From the NCBI RefSeq assembly GCF_014839805.1, contig NC_051131.1, positions 12,574,913-12,638,912 on the forward strand: a stretch of DNA of 64,000 bases, given 5' to 3'. Every line of letters starts with the position of its first letter. Within the stretch, counting starts at the first letter, position 1. The translations under genes and the position numbers were made by a program. Below are positions 24,775 to 37,532 of the stretch, piece after piece. The notes below the pieces were generated by a model. It had not been told where the DNA came from. It made no database searches and worked only from the letters and a program-made list of their open reading frames with translations. Origin of the DNA: Manduca sexta (lineage: Eukaryota; Arthropoda; Insecta; Lepidoptera; Sphingidae).

Positions 24775-26624
24775 ATTTTTTATAAATTCATGATAAAACC
24801 TCTTAACGCTTGCGTATAATCCTAGCTCAAAAGAAATAAACATTATACAACACTTCAGGCAAAGGATAATTGTAAATGGCATTACTTGAATTAATTTACA
24901 TCCAATGCCATCTTGTCATAACATATTCCTACTAGTTAAATCCAAGTGACGTATCTTGTCAGCCCATTGAGACGTGTCCCTCTAACGAGTCTTTTGTATG
25001 CTATCAGCTATGCACGTATCATATCAAACGTCATCCGTATAGAGTGGCAGCTCTGGGTTAAGTATGCAAAGACAATTTGAATTCCTATAATATTGTAGGT
25101 ATTTAAAGTATAACTGTTACATGGTTATTTTTAGTTTTATATTTTATTAAGAAAGGTAAGCCCAGTGCATCTGATGGTGATGGAGCAGGGTCCAATAGAA
25201 TATCGATTAAGGAGAGATTATTGCCCCTTGGCTGTTGACACAAATATGACAGCCTGTTACAACCGGATATATATAGGCTGATCCCGGAACGCGACACTTG
25301 CATGGGCCGTTATGGCGGGTTTTAACACCTTGTGTACGGTAGTTGCTATCAGGGCGGATTTATACTCTGCCACCAGCATTTTAAGAGTCAACATATGAGA
25401 CGAGCTAGTAACTCTTCTGGTAGCATTGACTAACCAAAAACATCAGCAATAGCACCCAAAAGTTTTAATTTCAAAATCCTGTGTGAATTAGAAATTTTAA
25501 ATAGAAAGCGTAATTTTACCAATTTTTACTAATTTTAATTATTTTATCCAGTTATGATTGAAAAGTCTTTCTGAGATAAATATTTTCCGGGATTAAAAAT
25601 TAGTCTATAGCCCTCCTTATTAGTGATTTTTTTTCCACAATCGGTTTATTGATTCCTGAGATTAGCGCGTTCAAACAAACAAACTCTTCAGCTTTATACA
25701 TTAAGTATAGACTATAGATTACTCTAATTATAATGACTTTCAAATAAAACACCACAGACCTCACACAGAAGTTGAACGGCAGAAATAAACAATGTATAAC
25801 GGATTTGCGAGATGTCTCACCTAGTGTGGATAATTCTCCACATTGTTAGCACTAATGATGTTCCAATATTCTCTACGGTTTTAGTTTTATATTTCATTAC
25901 AAAGTTCCTGGTGACATAATGAGGCGCATTTGTGGTTCAGTAGTGTTGTGTTAACCAGAAGTATTATGTTACTGGCGGCCTTCGCGGCTGCATGCGAAAA
26001 TTTGTACCCACACGCCGCCTGATTGAATTATTTATATGAACGTTGTATTAACACGTCTGGGTAACTGTAGATACTGAGTAAGTTGTTTTGTAGAAAAACA
26101 GCGAAATTATACGATGGGTTTATTAATATGGGTACCATTGTTACCTAATGATAGGATAGTGAATACTTTGATCAAAATAAAAATAAATATCACTGACTAT
26201 AGAAAGACTTTAACAAATATTTCGTCTACCAACCGACCAGTACGACTGTCATCGTTGACAGTGGCACCGGTCTGTCAATGCTCAGTGTTTTTCTCTTTTT
26301 TATAGCAAAAATTGTCACAAATACCCTCACAAAGATATTTTTATACTAACACTAATACGATTGAATCAACAAGCTATAAAGGACAGGATCAGATTAGTTC
26401 TAATGCAATTTAGGCAACTGCCTATGGACCGCCAACGATTAGGGACCCTTCGTCTCGAGAAAAAAAGGAAAATTAAATTTAACGATTTGTATTTTATAAA
26501 TTTTAACCGATTACGTCTTTACTGCTTCCATTTCATCGTTTGCTTCCCACTTATACATAATATATAAAATTTTAAAAAATGGATAGGGAATAGAGGACCC
26601 GATATTCTCAATTCGGTATTGATA
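24775..26624. other. Intronic sequence with repeat scraps
   Basis: Around 25120-25330 is a segment (GATGGTGATGGAGCAGGGTC, then CAATAGAATATCGATTAAGG) that resembles 51590-51720 and, in reverse, 56650-56760; probably a degraded transposon family. The rest is unremarkable. Confidence 0.35.
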
Positions 26625-26989
26625 AAGGGTAATTTTGATATTGCGTTACCTCTACTACCAAAAATGATCCATGAATAACGAATATTTTCGCCAAACATCC
26701 CGGCTGTGGTGTACCGATTATTTGATCATTTTTTATTTTAGTAAAAATATGATGGGTTCGTGAGTCTATTTCTGACTGAAAGTGTGATGTTGCCACTGAG
26801 ACGAATTCTCTTAGAGTAGTAATAGTGGCATTAGGGCGAGTAAAATTAAATAGAATTTTTATTGATATTTATTTTGTTTGAAACTTACACTTGTTTTTTT
26901 ATATCTACCGTTCTTTAATTTATTATAAAGTTACTTTAACGAGATAAGTATGTGGTTTCATTTAATCGCATAATGTCAAAATGACCCTG
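26625..26989. mobile_element. TA-flanked MITE (family M1, copy 2)
   Basis: Left end AAGGGTAATTTTGATATTGC and right end GTCAAAATGACCCTG are inverted repeats, both flanked by TA. The interior matches 9597-9980 (CTGACTGAAAGTGTGATGTT; TATGTGGTTTCATTTAATCG). Confidence 0.7.
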
Positions 26990-28217
26990 TACATAGCAAG
27001 CTGTGACATATTTTTTTTTGTAATTTCTCGCGTATATTTCTGAAACAGTAAACAGAGATGTAGTTAGTAGTGCGTCCACATATCGGCCTGCATAACCACA
27101 TTAAGGTGTAGCTTATATAACTATGAGCAAGCTGCTCTCATTAATTTACGAAAAAAATAAGGTTTAGCTTATAAACAAAAAAAATGTAACAGACGATTGG
27201 CATGCTGCAGCTCTCTCATCATTAATTCTAGAAAAAATAATGTACGGTAAAAAGATATTGATCAAAGTTTAAGGGCATAGAATGATACTTCTACATACAA
27301 CGTCTTCACGTACGCAAGTTATGCAGATGTACAACAATTAAGACGCCCTAAATGTCCATGTACGCGCCACTCCGTTCCACTTACCATAATCTTGGACGGT
27401 TAAGGATATCGTATAATTGGTCACTTGTCATTTTGTTTTGTGCTAGCTGTGGGCTCTTTAATTAGAGATATATCAGAATATTAATCAGATAGCTACGCTT
27501 GTACAGTGTGGAAAGTTTTATTTTCCTGGTAATAAACACAAATATTTTAGGTTACAAAAAATTGTGTCCATGGTCAATCCCTTGTTTTTACGTAATAGCT
27601 GACTGCTCTTCAGTATCAAAAAAGTCTAATTTAATTCCATTGATTTTAAACATTTGGGTTCTTGCCTGTCTAGGTTTATAACTTACTAGATCTTGTTCCA
27701 TTCGTATGTCCAAATTCTATCGAAATCCGGCCAGGGGTTACCACATTTTCCTCTAACAAACATTTGAACTTCTACACAAACTTTCGCATTTATGAAATGA
27801 GTTAGTTTCCCGGAGTTTTCTGTTATTCATTCCAGTTTCTAATACGTTTGTTCACGCATAAAACTTTGTGCAATTGTAAACATTGCCCACATGAATACAT
27901 TTTCTATGACGCTCTCAAAATATAAAAGAAGACGCATTGACTTCGCAGAATCTGGCCATGGCCTATAAAATATACGTTTTAGAATACCTATACATATATC
28001 AGTGGCGAAGAATGAAATTTTCCGAAAGAATACCCGACACAATTCATTGGTTCTATTACTATGCGTTAATACGATCTGGAAATCTTTCTAAAGATAGTTA
28101 GATATTACATAAATTACAAAATATAAGTCGGCAGGAGTCTGAATATATGGACCCTTTGCCACTGGTATGTATATTGTATAACCTTACCGCCCATTCAGGG
28201 TTCGATTATATAAAAGA
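26990..28217. other. Intronic sequence, nothing recognised
   Basis: AT-rich intron; short frames without signatures. Confidence 0.4.
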
Positions 28218-28480
28218 CTAGCTGACCCGACAGCCGTTGTCCCGTCTTAACTATGAATTTGCAGCACGCATTCTGTCAATCGCTGACAGTTATAGAAAAT
28301 TAATATTTTGTTAAGTTTTCTTATTTTCGAATTTTCCGCGCAATTTTTTGATTTTTTTCTTTCATAAGAATCTTCTCCTGACAATAACAAACACAACAAC
28401 AAAAAAATAGTGAAATCGGTCCAGCTGTTCACGCGTGATGGCGTGACCAAGAAAAATAGGGATTCATATTATATATAGAT
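28218..28480 (+). mobile_element. RTE-like/SINE-like retroposon (copy 1)
   Basis: Starts CTAGCTGACCCGACAGCCGT and runs through GACAATAACAAACACAACAA and CGGTCCAGCTGTTCACGCGT to an ATATATAGAT tail. The same start and tail are at 61203-61485, and the 3' half is at 44979-45084. CTAGCTGACCC start and TATATAGAT tail are, from memory, typical of arthropod RTE-related repeats. Confidence 0.7.
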
Positions 28481-31400
28481 TAAAATATACTCAGCACTAC
28501 GCATTCCAATTTTGGTTGGCAGAAATCTGTCAAAATTCTCCAACTCACACCAATAAGGATCTCGCTATGCATTTCATATTCCCGGATAAAAAGTAACATT
28601 GAATAGTATGTTATCTATCTGCATACTTAATTTCAAGTAAATCCTTGCGTAGGTTAGTTTATCAATTTAATATTTATCTTGACAAGCTTTTATATTTATA
28701 ATATTTACGATAGTGGTGAAAGCAGTCAAAATAAAGCTGTCAAAAAAAATCAACTTTAATAGAACTCGGAAAGTAGTCATTAGAAATAACAAAGGATTAG
28801 TGATCTTCCGTCTCGTGGGAATTGAATGCATAATCGATTACTCGAGAGATTTGCATTGACATTGAATATCTTCATAACACCATCGTGGGTGTATAATGTT
28901 CTAGTGTCTTACATTAATTGTAATGTAATTGTCTCTAATGTGTAATGGAATATGTGTGAATATCCAGTCAAGGTTAGTAGCGATTTTTTCTATTAGTCTT
29001 GACGACTATTACTTATCAATTATATATGTTAATTTACATTGTCTTTTTTATATAGGGGATATACTTAATTTACCATATTTCCATCATTGTCCATAGAACA
29101 AAAACACCATTTTTTTGGAAAGAAACAATAACTATAAATAAAAAATTTAATGTTTCATCAACTACTCAATTTGTGTACCACTATAATTTAGAGTAATTCT
29201 GTAATCTATCGAACGTCCAAACTTCAGCGTATTGCCAATATCTGAGGCACTCTGTATTTAATACTATTTTGGAGCATTTAAATTTTAACCTTCACCAAAT
29301 ATGATACATCACTAATTTCATTGCCGTAACTAACCTAACAAATCCACTTAAAGTAAAATACCAGTTATGTAAACAGTTAAAACCGTTTCAATATTGTTCC
29401 AAGCTTTAGTAACACTACCTCCTTGTTTGTTTGACCGAGAACTCAAACGTTCATTCATAATCACAATTCACGATGCGGCCAAAGAATAACTCGTGTTTAT
29501 TTTCCAAAAGAAGTATTTAAATTTTGAAAGCGTTAGGTTAGGTTAATAGTTAGTTAGAGTACATTTGCAGAAAAGTAGAGTTTATTTGTTTACGCATCTG
29601 TAGCATCTTTCTCTATGTGTACTTCAACTTCCATCTCTCTATTGTTAGTACGATCCTTGGAAGACTTATACTTTGCAATAGCATAGAATGTAGCAAATCT
29701 AGGATTCCAAGAAAGTAACGCCACGTTTTGCAACAATCTCCTTCACCATAATTTATTATTAATTCAATGAGTCCATACCAAATGTTTTGCAATTCATCTC
29801 CCATTTTCTAGTAATGTTTGTTCACCAAATGCAATTAGTAGTTATGAAGTTGCTAGTCGCTAGTTGCTGTTAATTGCAGTTCACGGTGTTGAGTTTCTAT
29901 TTGCGGAACATTTATTGACTGTTGCATTTGTACTGTGCGAGCATTATTTTTAGTGTGCTATTATACATCGTCAGTTAACTCGTTGCGAATTGGGTCACGC
30001 GGAAAACTTGTAAAGTGGGTGATGTTGATGGATTACGCATTTCTTGGATGCTTCAGGTTTGATTGTTGAGGAGTTTAATGGAACTTCCTTCCGTGATTAA
30101 ATTGTCGGATGAGCAAATTTTTTAAAGGATTATGTCATATGATTCCTGTCTGTCATTAATTTGTCATCTTTGGGGGTGTCCTATCTTCTGATTGATCTGA
30201 TTTTCCTATAATGATTATAACCCGTTCGGGCTTTGGGATTATAGCAAATAACGCCTGAGAACCCTGATTTTTGTTCATAAATATTTTGCATGCATTTGTC
30301 AAATCAGAAAATAGTCTGGCCATAAGAGATATTTCAAAAGAAACAACAAGAGTTGTTTGTCTCGCCAAATTAAGAATTATATTTCGGAACTCTAATGTTT
30401 TTAGGTTATTTCTTCAGGTAAAAGAGACTTCAATCTCACCAAAGCCCCACCCTTAAATCCATTAAGCATCAGAATAGATTAGCGATATCACAAACGATGT
30501 TCATATTTGTCCATGACATAGTCGGTGCTGTATCTTGGCCCATACGTTACGATTTTGACCTTCGGCTTCCATCGGGGCCGCCCACTCGGATGTGCCTCGC
30601 CCACACGCTGGACGTGGAACAATGCTCAAAAGCCGCCAATTATTGATCCATTACAACTAGAATTTGATGGGGTTTGATAATTTTACGAGGACTATATGAA
30701 ATGGTTCATGTGAGTCGGTGATTTGCACTATAGACCTTGATAAAGGTTATAATTACAGTTTAGTTCAAATAAGATCGATGTCAATTATACATGAATAATC
30801 ATAAAACATCAATTAATTGATATGAATAGATCTCTTATATGTTAAGTCGTGTTCACAGAGTCTGTTTGGACTAATTAATGCATTTGATGATTTGCTTTTG
30901 AAGGATCAGGAATGTTCTGCTACTAATTCTGTTGTCCACGTTTTCACCTAAACATTATGATGGCTGGGATAAACTAGATATTTTATTAAAACTGAATATT
31001 CACTACCTAAAGTAATAACTAATTTGTATAATATTTGCTGATCCTGCGCAAATAAAAAAAATAGTGGGAAGATAAAGGCATGCTAACACATACTGCTTAA
31101 ATTTAGGGTGTTGTTGCCTAGTACACATTGAATGAGAGAATGGACAATCTTACTGAGTTGCTGTGGTGTTGTTCTCAGTTCTAACTGTTTATGTGAGGGA
31201 TCGTAGCGCTTTCCATCAATCGAGCGTCGTTCTCGTTTTGTCACTAACCACCGATTTCAATCAACGACTCCAATCGTTCTACCATCCGTCTTGAAAATGG
31301 ACCAATATAATAAGTTTATGTCATGAAATGCTTGCTTACTTTAGTCTTTGACTGATCATAATAATACTATGACCCGTCTCGTGCCGTCATTGATTAAAAG

Positions 31401-31540
31401 CGTACATGTTATCTCTATGCCGTTACATATATGCCGGAATTACATAAACATTTGCGAATTGTATGTTTCTATATCTACGCGCATTTAAGAAATCTTCAAA
31501 GAAGTTATGAATAAAAGTTGATGAATCGCACGCGCACACG
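28481..31540. other. Intronic sequence, mostly featureless
   Basis: No gene supported. A GC-richer patch at 30535-30660 (CGGGGCCGCCCACTCGGATG) has no repeat match and may be regulatory. Minus-strand frames near 29590-29804 look faintly protein-like but are broken and unidentified. Confidence 0.35.
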
Positions 31541-31920
31541 CATCGGTATAATTTTGTTTACGCGGTGACCACGTGAGCTGTAGGGCGCCGCGCCGGCCGC
31601 CCACGAGCTGCCGCCGCCAAAATATCGCGTTATGTAACCAAAACCCTACGCAAATAATATTTTACTCCTCACCTTCGTAAATAAAGAGATTAATGAAGTC
31701 AACGATCAGTTGTGAAAGACTCGTCGGAAACGTCCACCTGACGGGAATAGAACGTCGCTCGCGTCTGTCGCCGTGTCGCAGTGTGACCGCGCTATCACCG
31801 GCCGTCGCTCGCTCCGCAGATAACCCTGCATCATACCAAAAATAACCAGTCTACTCCAGGCCGCGACGCGACCACGACTGTACGCGAATTTGTCACGTTC
31901 AGCTTTATATAGCAAGAGGG
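31541..31920 (+). promoter_or_regulatory. Putative promoter and 5'UTR of a Paxillin first exon
   Basis: A CpG-rich block (31560-31620, 31720-31880) surrounds TCAGTTGTGA at 31706-31715, the same initiator-like ten bases found at 659-668. Initiation at about 31708 would give a leader of ~213 bases to the ATG at 31921. An in-frame stop at 31843-31845 with no ATG after it fixes that ATG as the start. Confidence 0.5.
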
Positions 31921-32077
31921 ATGGCATCGGTGCGCACGCGCTCCGCATCCCCCAAAACCGTGTCTTTCTCCCCCGTGCTGGAGAGGAAGTACAGCGTGGA
32001 GAGAACGCCGTCGAGCCCGCCAGAATTGAAGGCCGCCGATTGGAGGAAATACTTCACAGACTTCAGTTCGTATCTCG
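31921..32077 (+). CDS. Pax: Paxillin alternative first exon (MASVRTRS form)
   Basis: ATG at 31921 begins 52 codons plus G before a consensus donor (G|GTAAGT at 32078), phase 1. The N-terminus is basic and Ser/Pro-rich (MASVRTRSASPKTVSFSPV), with a mid-section rich in SP sites (ERTPSSPPELK) and the end WRKYFTDFSSYL. Joined to the LD1 exon it reads FSSYL-D-ALLADLQNS, restoring the Leu-Asp of the LDxLLxxL motif exactly. GC-rich coding composition, a strong donor, the right phase and the restored motif together make this a convincing exon. The N-terminal extension ahead of LD1 is longer than the four residues of canonical vertebrate paxillin. Confidence 0.85.
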
Positions 32078-33186
32078 GTAAGTCGTGACGAGGAGTTGGA
32101 GCCGCTGAGTCAGGGCGCTTTTATTGGACGGCCTTGCGCTATATCGGTTACGTGTTAGTGGGACGTGCGGGAATCACTCGGTAAACAAATCTTGCATAAT
32201 CACATCACCGTTTGTTTTTTTGTTTCATTCACATCGTTAATTGAAATCATTCTATACTCTTCAGAGACTTTAAGTATTACTTATTATCATATTTTAGAAG
32301 ATGTTTAACAGTGTCATTAGTCAATTACAAACGTACTGTGTCTACCATTTTCAGTATGACGTATTTGATTTTTTTCAGCGTGCGCATAAATTAGATCATC
32401 GTTCGATACACAATTAACGTGTACTCTATTTGTGAGAAAATTCTTCATAAGAACATTGAAGTTTGCCAGACTTCCTGCACATAACAATAAAAGTAGCTTG
32501 TATGCGGTGTTATCAAACTAAAGTGAAGGTTCGAGCCTATATGTTAGGTAGTGTCGACTGGACAGATAACCTTGTGGCTTGGAACCGCAATATCTATACC
32601 GCTATGCATTGTCTATATTCTTAGAGGTAGTTTTTTATTTCAAGTTCGCAGTACAGGAAATAAGAACCTAGAACTGAAGTTGCGGAATTGAATCTGAGAA
32701 TGGTAACCGCTATGATTATGATTAAAGAATTAGGTAAAATTAAAAAAAATTCAGTGCGACTTCAATATCAAAAAGACCCTCTAAACAAATGAAAGAATTT
32801 CAATCAATTAAGTGTATTTTTGTTATTAGAAAATATTGACTTAAGTTAGTTAAAGTATAATGATCAACATTCGTGTCAAAGTGCTCTCTGTCACGAAAGG
32901 CTTTGTGAAATATTTGTGCAGTAACTGTGCTCTTCCTGCCGAGGGTCAATTGACCGCGTTGGCTGTTGCTTTAGAACCATTTTACACCCAATATATTATG
33001 TATCATTATGCGGTGTTTATTTATTCAGAGTAAATACAAACATCTAAATTTTGATATAATTGACGCTTTACGTGAATGGCAACATTACGTATACGACCAG
33101 TGTTATTATTTGTACGAATTTTACTATTTTATTTATACCAAAAGAGTTGAACAACGTTTTAAAGTAAATATATATTTTTTTAATTT
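32078..33186. other. Intronic sequence, nothing recognised
   Basis: AT-rich intron; the frame 33008-33265 is a Tyr/Phe-rich chance frame overlapping a repeat. Confidence 0.4.
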
Positions 33187-33300
33187 TATTTATTTATTTA
33201 CACTTTATACACATGGTATACAGGCGGACTTTATGTCATGGGCATTCCCTCCCATTCAACCTTAGGATGGTGTAGAGAGCAAGGAGGAAGGTGCATAATA
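33187..33300 (-). repeat. Retroposon 3'-end copy
   Basis: On the minus strand: ACCTTCCTCCTTGCTCTCTA, CACCATCCTAAGGTTGAATG, ACATAAAGTCCGCCTGTATA, AAGTGTAAATAAATAAA. The last blocks match 22735-22800. Confidence 0.5.
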
Positions 33301-33636
33301 AAAATAAAACACATAATAATTTTTGTTCTATTGCTTAATACTTATCTCTGCTGTAATATGTTAAACATTAAACACAACACTACTCTACATTTGTCAAAAG
33401 TTTTATTATAATATATGGTTCAATGATTTTAATTAAATAACTTTTATGTTACACAAAATAAACATTCCAGCCGCACACAATTCGCAAGGTCTTGTCCAAC
33501 GCCTATCAACACATTGATACTAAATTCCCCATAGCGTGTTTTTGCTAACATAATTCCACTAGGCGCCCTGCTTACTTTTTACTTTGTAGGTAGAACTCGT
33601 GGATATTCAACATGTTCCACGTTTTTGCATATTTAT

Positions 33637-34136
33637 NNNNNNNNNNNNNNNNNNNNNNNNNNNNNNNNNNNNNNNNNNNNNNNNNNNNNNNNNNNNNNNN
33701 NNNNNNNNNNNNNNNNNNNNNNNNNNNNNNNNNNNNNNNNNNNNNNNNNNNNNNNNNNNNNNNNNNNNNNNNNNNNNNNNNNNNNNNNNNNNNNNNNNNN
33801 NNNNNNNNNNNNNNNNNNNNNNNNNNNNNNNNNNNNNNNNNNNNNNNNNNNNNNNNNNNNNNNNNNNNNNNNNNNNNNNNNNNNNNNNNNNNNNNNNNNN
33901 NNNNNNNNNNNNNNNNNNNNNNNNNNNNNNNNNNNNNNNNNNNNNNNNNNNNNNNNNNNNNNNNNNNNNNNNNNNNNNNNNNNNNNNNNNNNNNNNNNNN
34001 NNNNNNNNNNNNNNNNNNNNNNNNNNNNNNNNNNNNNNNNNNNNNNNNNNNNNNNNNNNNNNNNNNNNNNNNNNNNNNNNNNNNNNNNNNNNNNNNNNNN
34101 NNNNNNNNNNNNNNNNNNNNNNNNNNNNNNNNNNNN
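33637..34136. other. Assembly gap (500 N)
   Basis: Exactly 500 unspecified bases, a conventional placeholder length, so the true size is unknown. It lies between two Paxillin first exons; another first exon or promoter could be hidden here. All open frames across it are artefacts. Confidence 0.99.
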
Positions 34137-35500
34137 CCACAGAAACAAAAAAAGAAATGATTGGATGCTTGATACAAATACCAAAATGAGGCCGAGAAGC
34201 GATTAATGAAACAAATGCGTTCATCGCACGTTTGCATGTCTTATTTCCACTTTCAAATCACAGATGGCGCTTAAATTTAAATAACGTTTATACATGCCAG
34301 TACTCATGACATATTGAAATTTAAGCAAGTATACTAAATTGTTTTTAAATATTATGCAAATGGTTGGTCAGGTTCTCGAAATATCATTACACGTTAGTCG
34401 CTCACAAGAAATCGGCAACACGTTGATTAGTCGGGAATAATACCTACCTACCAAATAAATGGGTACTTCATTAGTTACAGACGATTTTAAATAATATATT
34501 GTTGATATATTATCTCGTGTTTTTTTATCTGTACATGATGGAGAGCAAAGACAATCTTATAGCAAATGTCAAATGATCGATTTCCTTTAATATCCACAAA
34601 ACCATAGGTCTAATGTCCTCGACGTCAAATATACACAAAACAGCCCAAGGTTTTTTAATGCTTTATCATTTTTATTACAATAATATTATCTGCCAAATAA
34701 ACACATATACCGGCTCTAATTAGAGAGTTTTGAATTAAATTTAACAGCCAACTTTTTGTTTTAATGGACCATACGCGAAATATCTATTTCTAGTCTCTAA
34801 TAACACGTTCTTGGATTCACTCTTCAGCTCTGCTAATTTAATGACCCGATATTGTCTCGTACTTCCGTCTATTTTGAAGCTGAAACCATAACTAATGAAG
34901 GAAATACACCAAGAATTAAGGCTATTCCACATAGTCTGCAAAAGGACAAATTATTGAAAAGTTTAAACAAAATAATTCATTCCAACATTCAAATCGTTTG
35001 TAAAAAATACCGCCGTTTTTGTAAACCATACGGGATTTGGGCAAACCGTATCCTGCGCCGTCCCTCCTTTGTTCATCCAAGCAATAAAACATAACTGTTA
35101 AAACAACTCAAACCACTTTTATCGCGGTCGTATAACGAAAAATAAAAATAAATATTCGAAATTCCGAAAGCGCTTACTAAACAAACACCAGCCCTTCTGT
35201 CCTATACTCCTTGTGAGAGAGAAAGAAGACAATTTCCGCCGAGCGCGCGTCATCCTGGTATGACGCCTCAAGTCTTCATTATCAAAGCGGCGTCAGCCAG
35301 TTCATTGATGATTTGTACCTTCTAGCAATTAAAGCGCTTGTGACAGTCCATAATTAAAAAATATATTGCGTCGCGTCAGACGCTCTTATAAATTTTCCAG
35401 CTACTGTTGATCGCAAACCACCTGTTATCCTCATGGCAAACGAGCTACGAATACAGACATAAAGATAATTACAGCGCTTCAAGCGCCGTCAACGCGAACG
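34137..35500. other. Intronic sequence, nothing recognised
   Basis: Mostly AT-rich; 35160-35500 is richer in GC and CpG and may belong to the upstream regulatory region of the next first exon. A minus-strand frame at 34741-34941 and a plus frame at 34852-35094 are unidentified and unsupported. Confidence 0.4.
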
Positions 35501-35795
35501 TTTTAAAATTACAAATATTTACGTGAACAATGTGTTAGACTGTTAGGCTGAACGCGATTTTTGCGGTCTGCGCTTGAGGTGAATCAGTACTGCATTAGCC
35601 CATAAGAGAGTCGCTCGCGCCTTGTACGAAGGCTGAGATATTTAAATTTAGAATCCCTTCCTCCGCCCTTGGTTGTGTTGTTTATTTTTTTATTTTTATG
35701 ACGTTTCTCGCGAATTCTCAGCGGCCAGTTAAATGTGAACAGTTTCGAGTGTAAAACATTATTTTTGTTATAAATCGATTATATTTTTTATCGAT
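35501..35795 (+). promoter_or_regulatory. Putative promoter and 5'UTR of a Paxillin first exon
   Basis: CpG-richer sequence (GTCGCTCGCGCCTTGTACGA near 35610) is followed by possible initiators CCAGTTAAATG (about 35726) and ACAGTTTCGAGTG (about 35740). The leader just before the ATG contains TCGATTATATTTTTTATCGA. The start site is not resolved. Confidence 0.38.
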
Positions 35796-35913
35796 ATGTC
35801 GAGCACACATTATACAGTTAACGACGATATATACGGAAAAATAATAAAACCCAACACGAATTTGAAGACGGAAGTGAAATATGCCGAAGTTTACGAAGCC
35901 TGCGAAGGACTAG
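35796..35913 (+). CDS. Pax: Paxillin alternative first exon (MSSTHYTV form)
   Basis: ATG at 35796 opens 39 codons plus G before the donor GTATAT at 35914, phase 1. Splicing to the LD1 exon gives EACEGL-D-ALLADLQNS and so restores an intact Leu-Asp. The peptide is polar with many Tyr (Y6, Y13, Y29, Y33), for example NDDIYGKIIKPN and VKYAEVYEACEG, which could be phosphorylation sites; that role is inference. The donor is less strong than that at 32078. A part, IYGKII, resembles MYGKVL in the distal exon at 977. Phase and motif restoration argue for a real exon. Confidence 0.78.
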
Positions 35914-36320
35914 GTATATTGTTTTCTATATATTTTTTATTAGTCATGTTTAATTCCGACCTCATCACTGATCGTTTAACCTTTTTGAATCATAACAATG
36001 ATGCTTATTGATCATATTGAGAGGAATCAATTAATTTTATCTCATAAAGAGACGCTTTGAGCGTGACGTACGTCTTTTCTTATCTGCGCTGACTAGGGGT
36101 TTCATAGTACGTGACCGATAAGCGATTATGGTGTTTATTATGTGGACAACACGGCGCAATTATAAAATTTAGTTCATGTATAAACGAGAGTTGAGAAGGC
36201 GTTGAACCCTCCGAAAAGCAAACTAGTTCTTGTCAAACAAGTATTGCAGGACGAAAGGATCGCAAACGTCGAAAGGTTCGAAATATTTTTAATTACAATC
36301 GGTAAGTGTGTTATCGTTAT

Positions 36321-36526
36321 TGTATTCGGTAATGAGCTACATCAAAAAGCGTCCACACATACAGGGTGATACAAAAAAAAGAGATACCATATTCTATTCG
36401 TAAACGAGGAATATGCATTAAATTGTATTCGGTAATGAGCTACCTCGAAAAGCGTCCACACATACAGGATGATACAAAACAGCTATAACGATATTCTATT
36501 CGTAAACATACATTAATAACCATGCC
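36321..36526. repeat. Two-copy tandem duplication (~103 bases)
   Basis: TGTATTCGGTAATGAGCTAC begins at 36321 and again at 36424. Both copies continue with AAAAGCGTCCACACATACAG and TATTCTATTCGTAAAC, with scattered substitutions. Confidence 0.8.
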
Positions 36527-37464
36527 GTGTTCTAATAATATTTTTAACGATAACTACAAATATTTGAAAGGATTTATTACGCCATCATTTGCCTTGACTC
36601 ACATCTGTGCGTATTGAAAAATCATAAAAATATGTTTACTCACAAGCAAATGTACGGGGAATATAAATGAGTATTGTACTGAATAGTCGTACACCTGTCC
36701 CTTTTATTGGCATTATTAAAAAAAAAGCGGCTCGTATGTCTTTATTTGTATTGGAAAAAGTAACTTATATCCTTGTGATAAAGTATAAAGTAAGAAATTA
36801 CCACATGTCATTGTTTAAAGTTTGTCACAATATACTAGTCACATAAATATCTACCATAAGTTGTTACCGCCATTTTTTTCAATTATCATTTAATTACTTT
36901 ATAATTGAAAACGGCACTCTTTTAATTTTCTATTTTTACATATAACGATATATGACTTGAAATATATATTTTTTGTATATATATAGTAGGTGTTGTTAGA
37001 AAGTAATTAATTTCTAAAACTGCAAATATTTACGTGATTTATCTAGCAAGAACATACGAAAATTTATTGACTTTGTAAACCATTGCTTCCTACGAACACA
37101 AGCGGTTACAGACGATTTTAAAAAAAACTAAAACCTAAATAAAAAATGGGAAGTAGTTTGGGTAACTTCGAACCGAAGGGGAGACCATTAAACCACGGTG
37201 ACTACTTTACCTGACATTCCCTAAGAACGTAAACTATGCATTTTAAAAATAAACCGAAATCCATATAAAAATTGAATATACATAATATAGTATCTTAGAA
37301 TCAATTGGAATAAGGTGGAAGACCGTTAATCCAAAATAACAATAAAACCCGACATTTCTTAAGAAGCCCAAAGAGCCATTTTGTAATGTAGGTACACCAT
37401 TCAACCATTGAGTAGTGGTCAGAATTTTATTTTGAACTAACGGTCTACTCTCGGATTCTAACTT
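36527..37464. other. Intronic sequence, nothing recognised
   Basis: Strongly AT-rich with AT microsatellite-like runs near 36960-36990. Confidence 0.4.
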
Positions 37465-37532
37465 CATCATCATCAGCCGCAGGATGTCCACTGCTGAACA
37501 CGGGCCTCCCCCAAAGATTTCCAGTTCGCCCT
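37465..37532 (+). repeat. CATCATCATCAGCC repeat fragment
   Basis: CATCATCATCAGCCGCAGGA, TGTCCACTGCTGAACACGGG, CCTCCCCCAAAGATTTCCAG; same family as 18023-18145. Confidence 0.65.

Noticed and set aside
29592..29804. Minus-strand protein-like frames (including RFATFYAIAKYKSSKD)
   Set aside because: The reading would need a frame change and matches no family I recognise; left as an unidentified possible relic.
33572..34237. Long open frames on both strands across the N run
   Set aside because: They consist of undetermined residues over the assembly gap.
34741..34941. Minus-strand frame with a polyadenylation-like AATAAA further on
   Set aside because: No ATG context, splice evidence or recognised domain.
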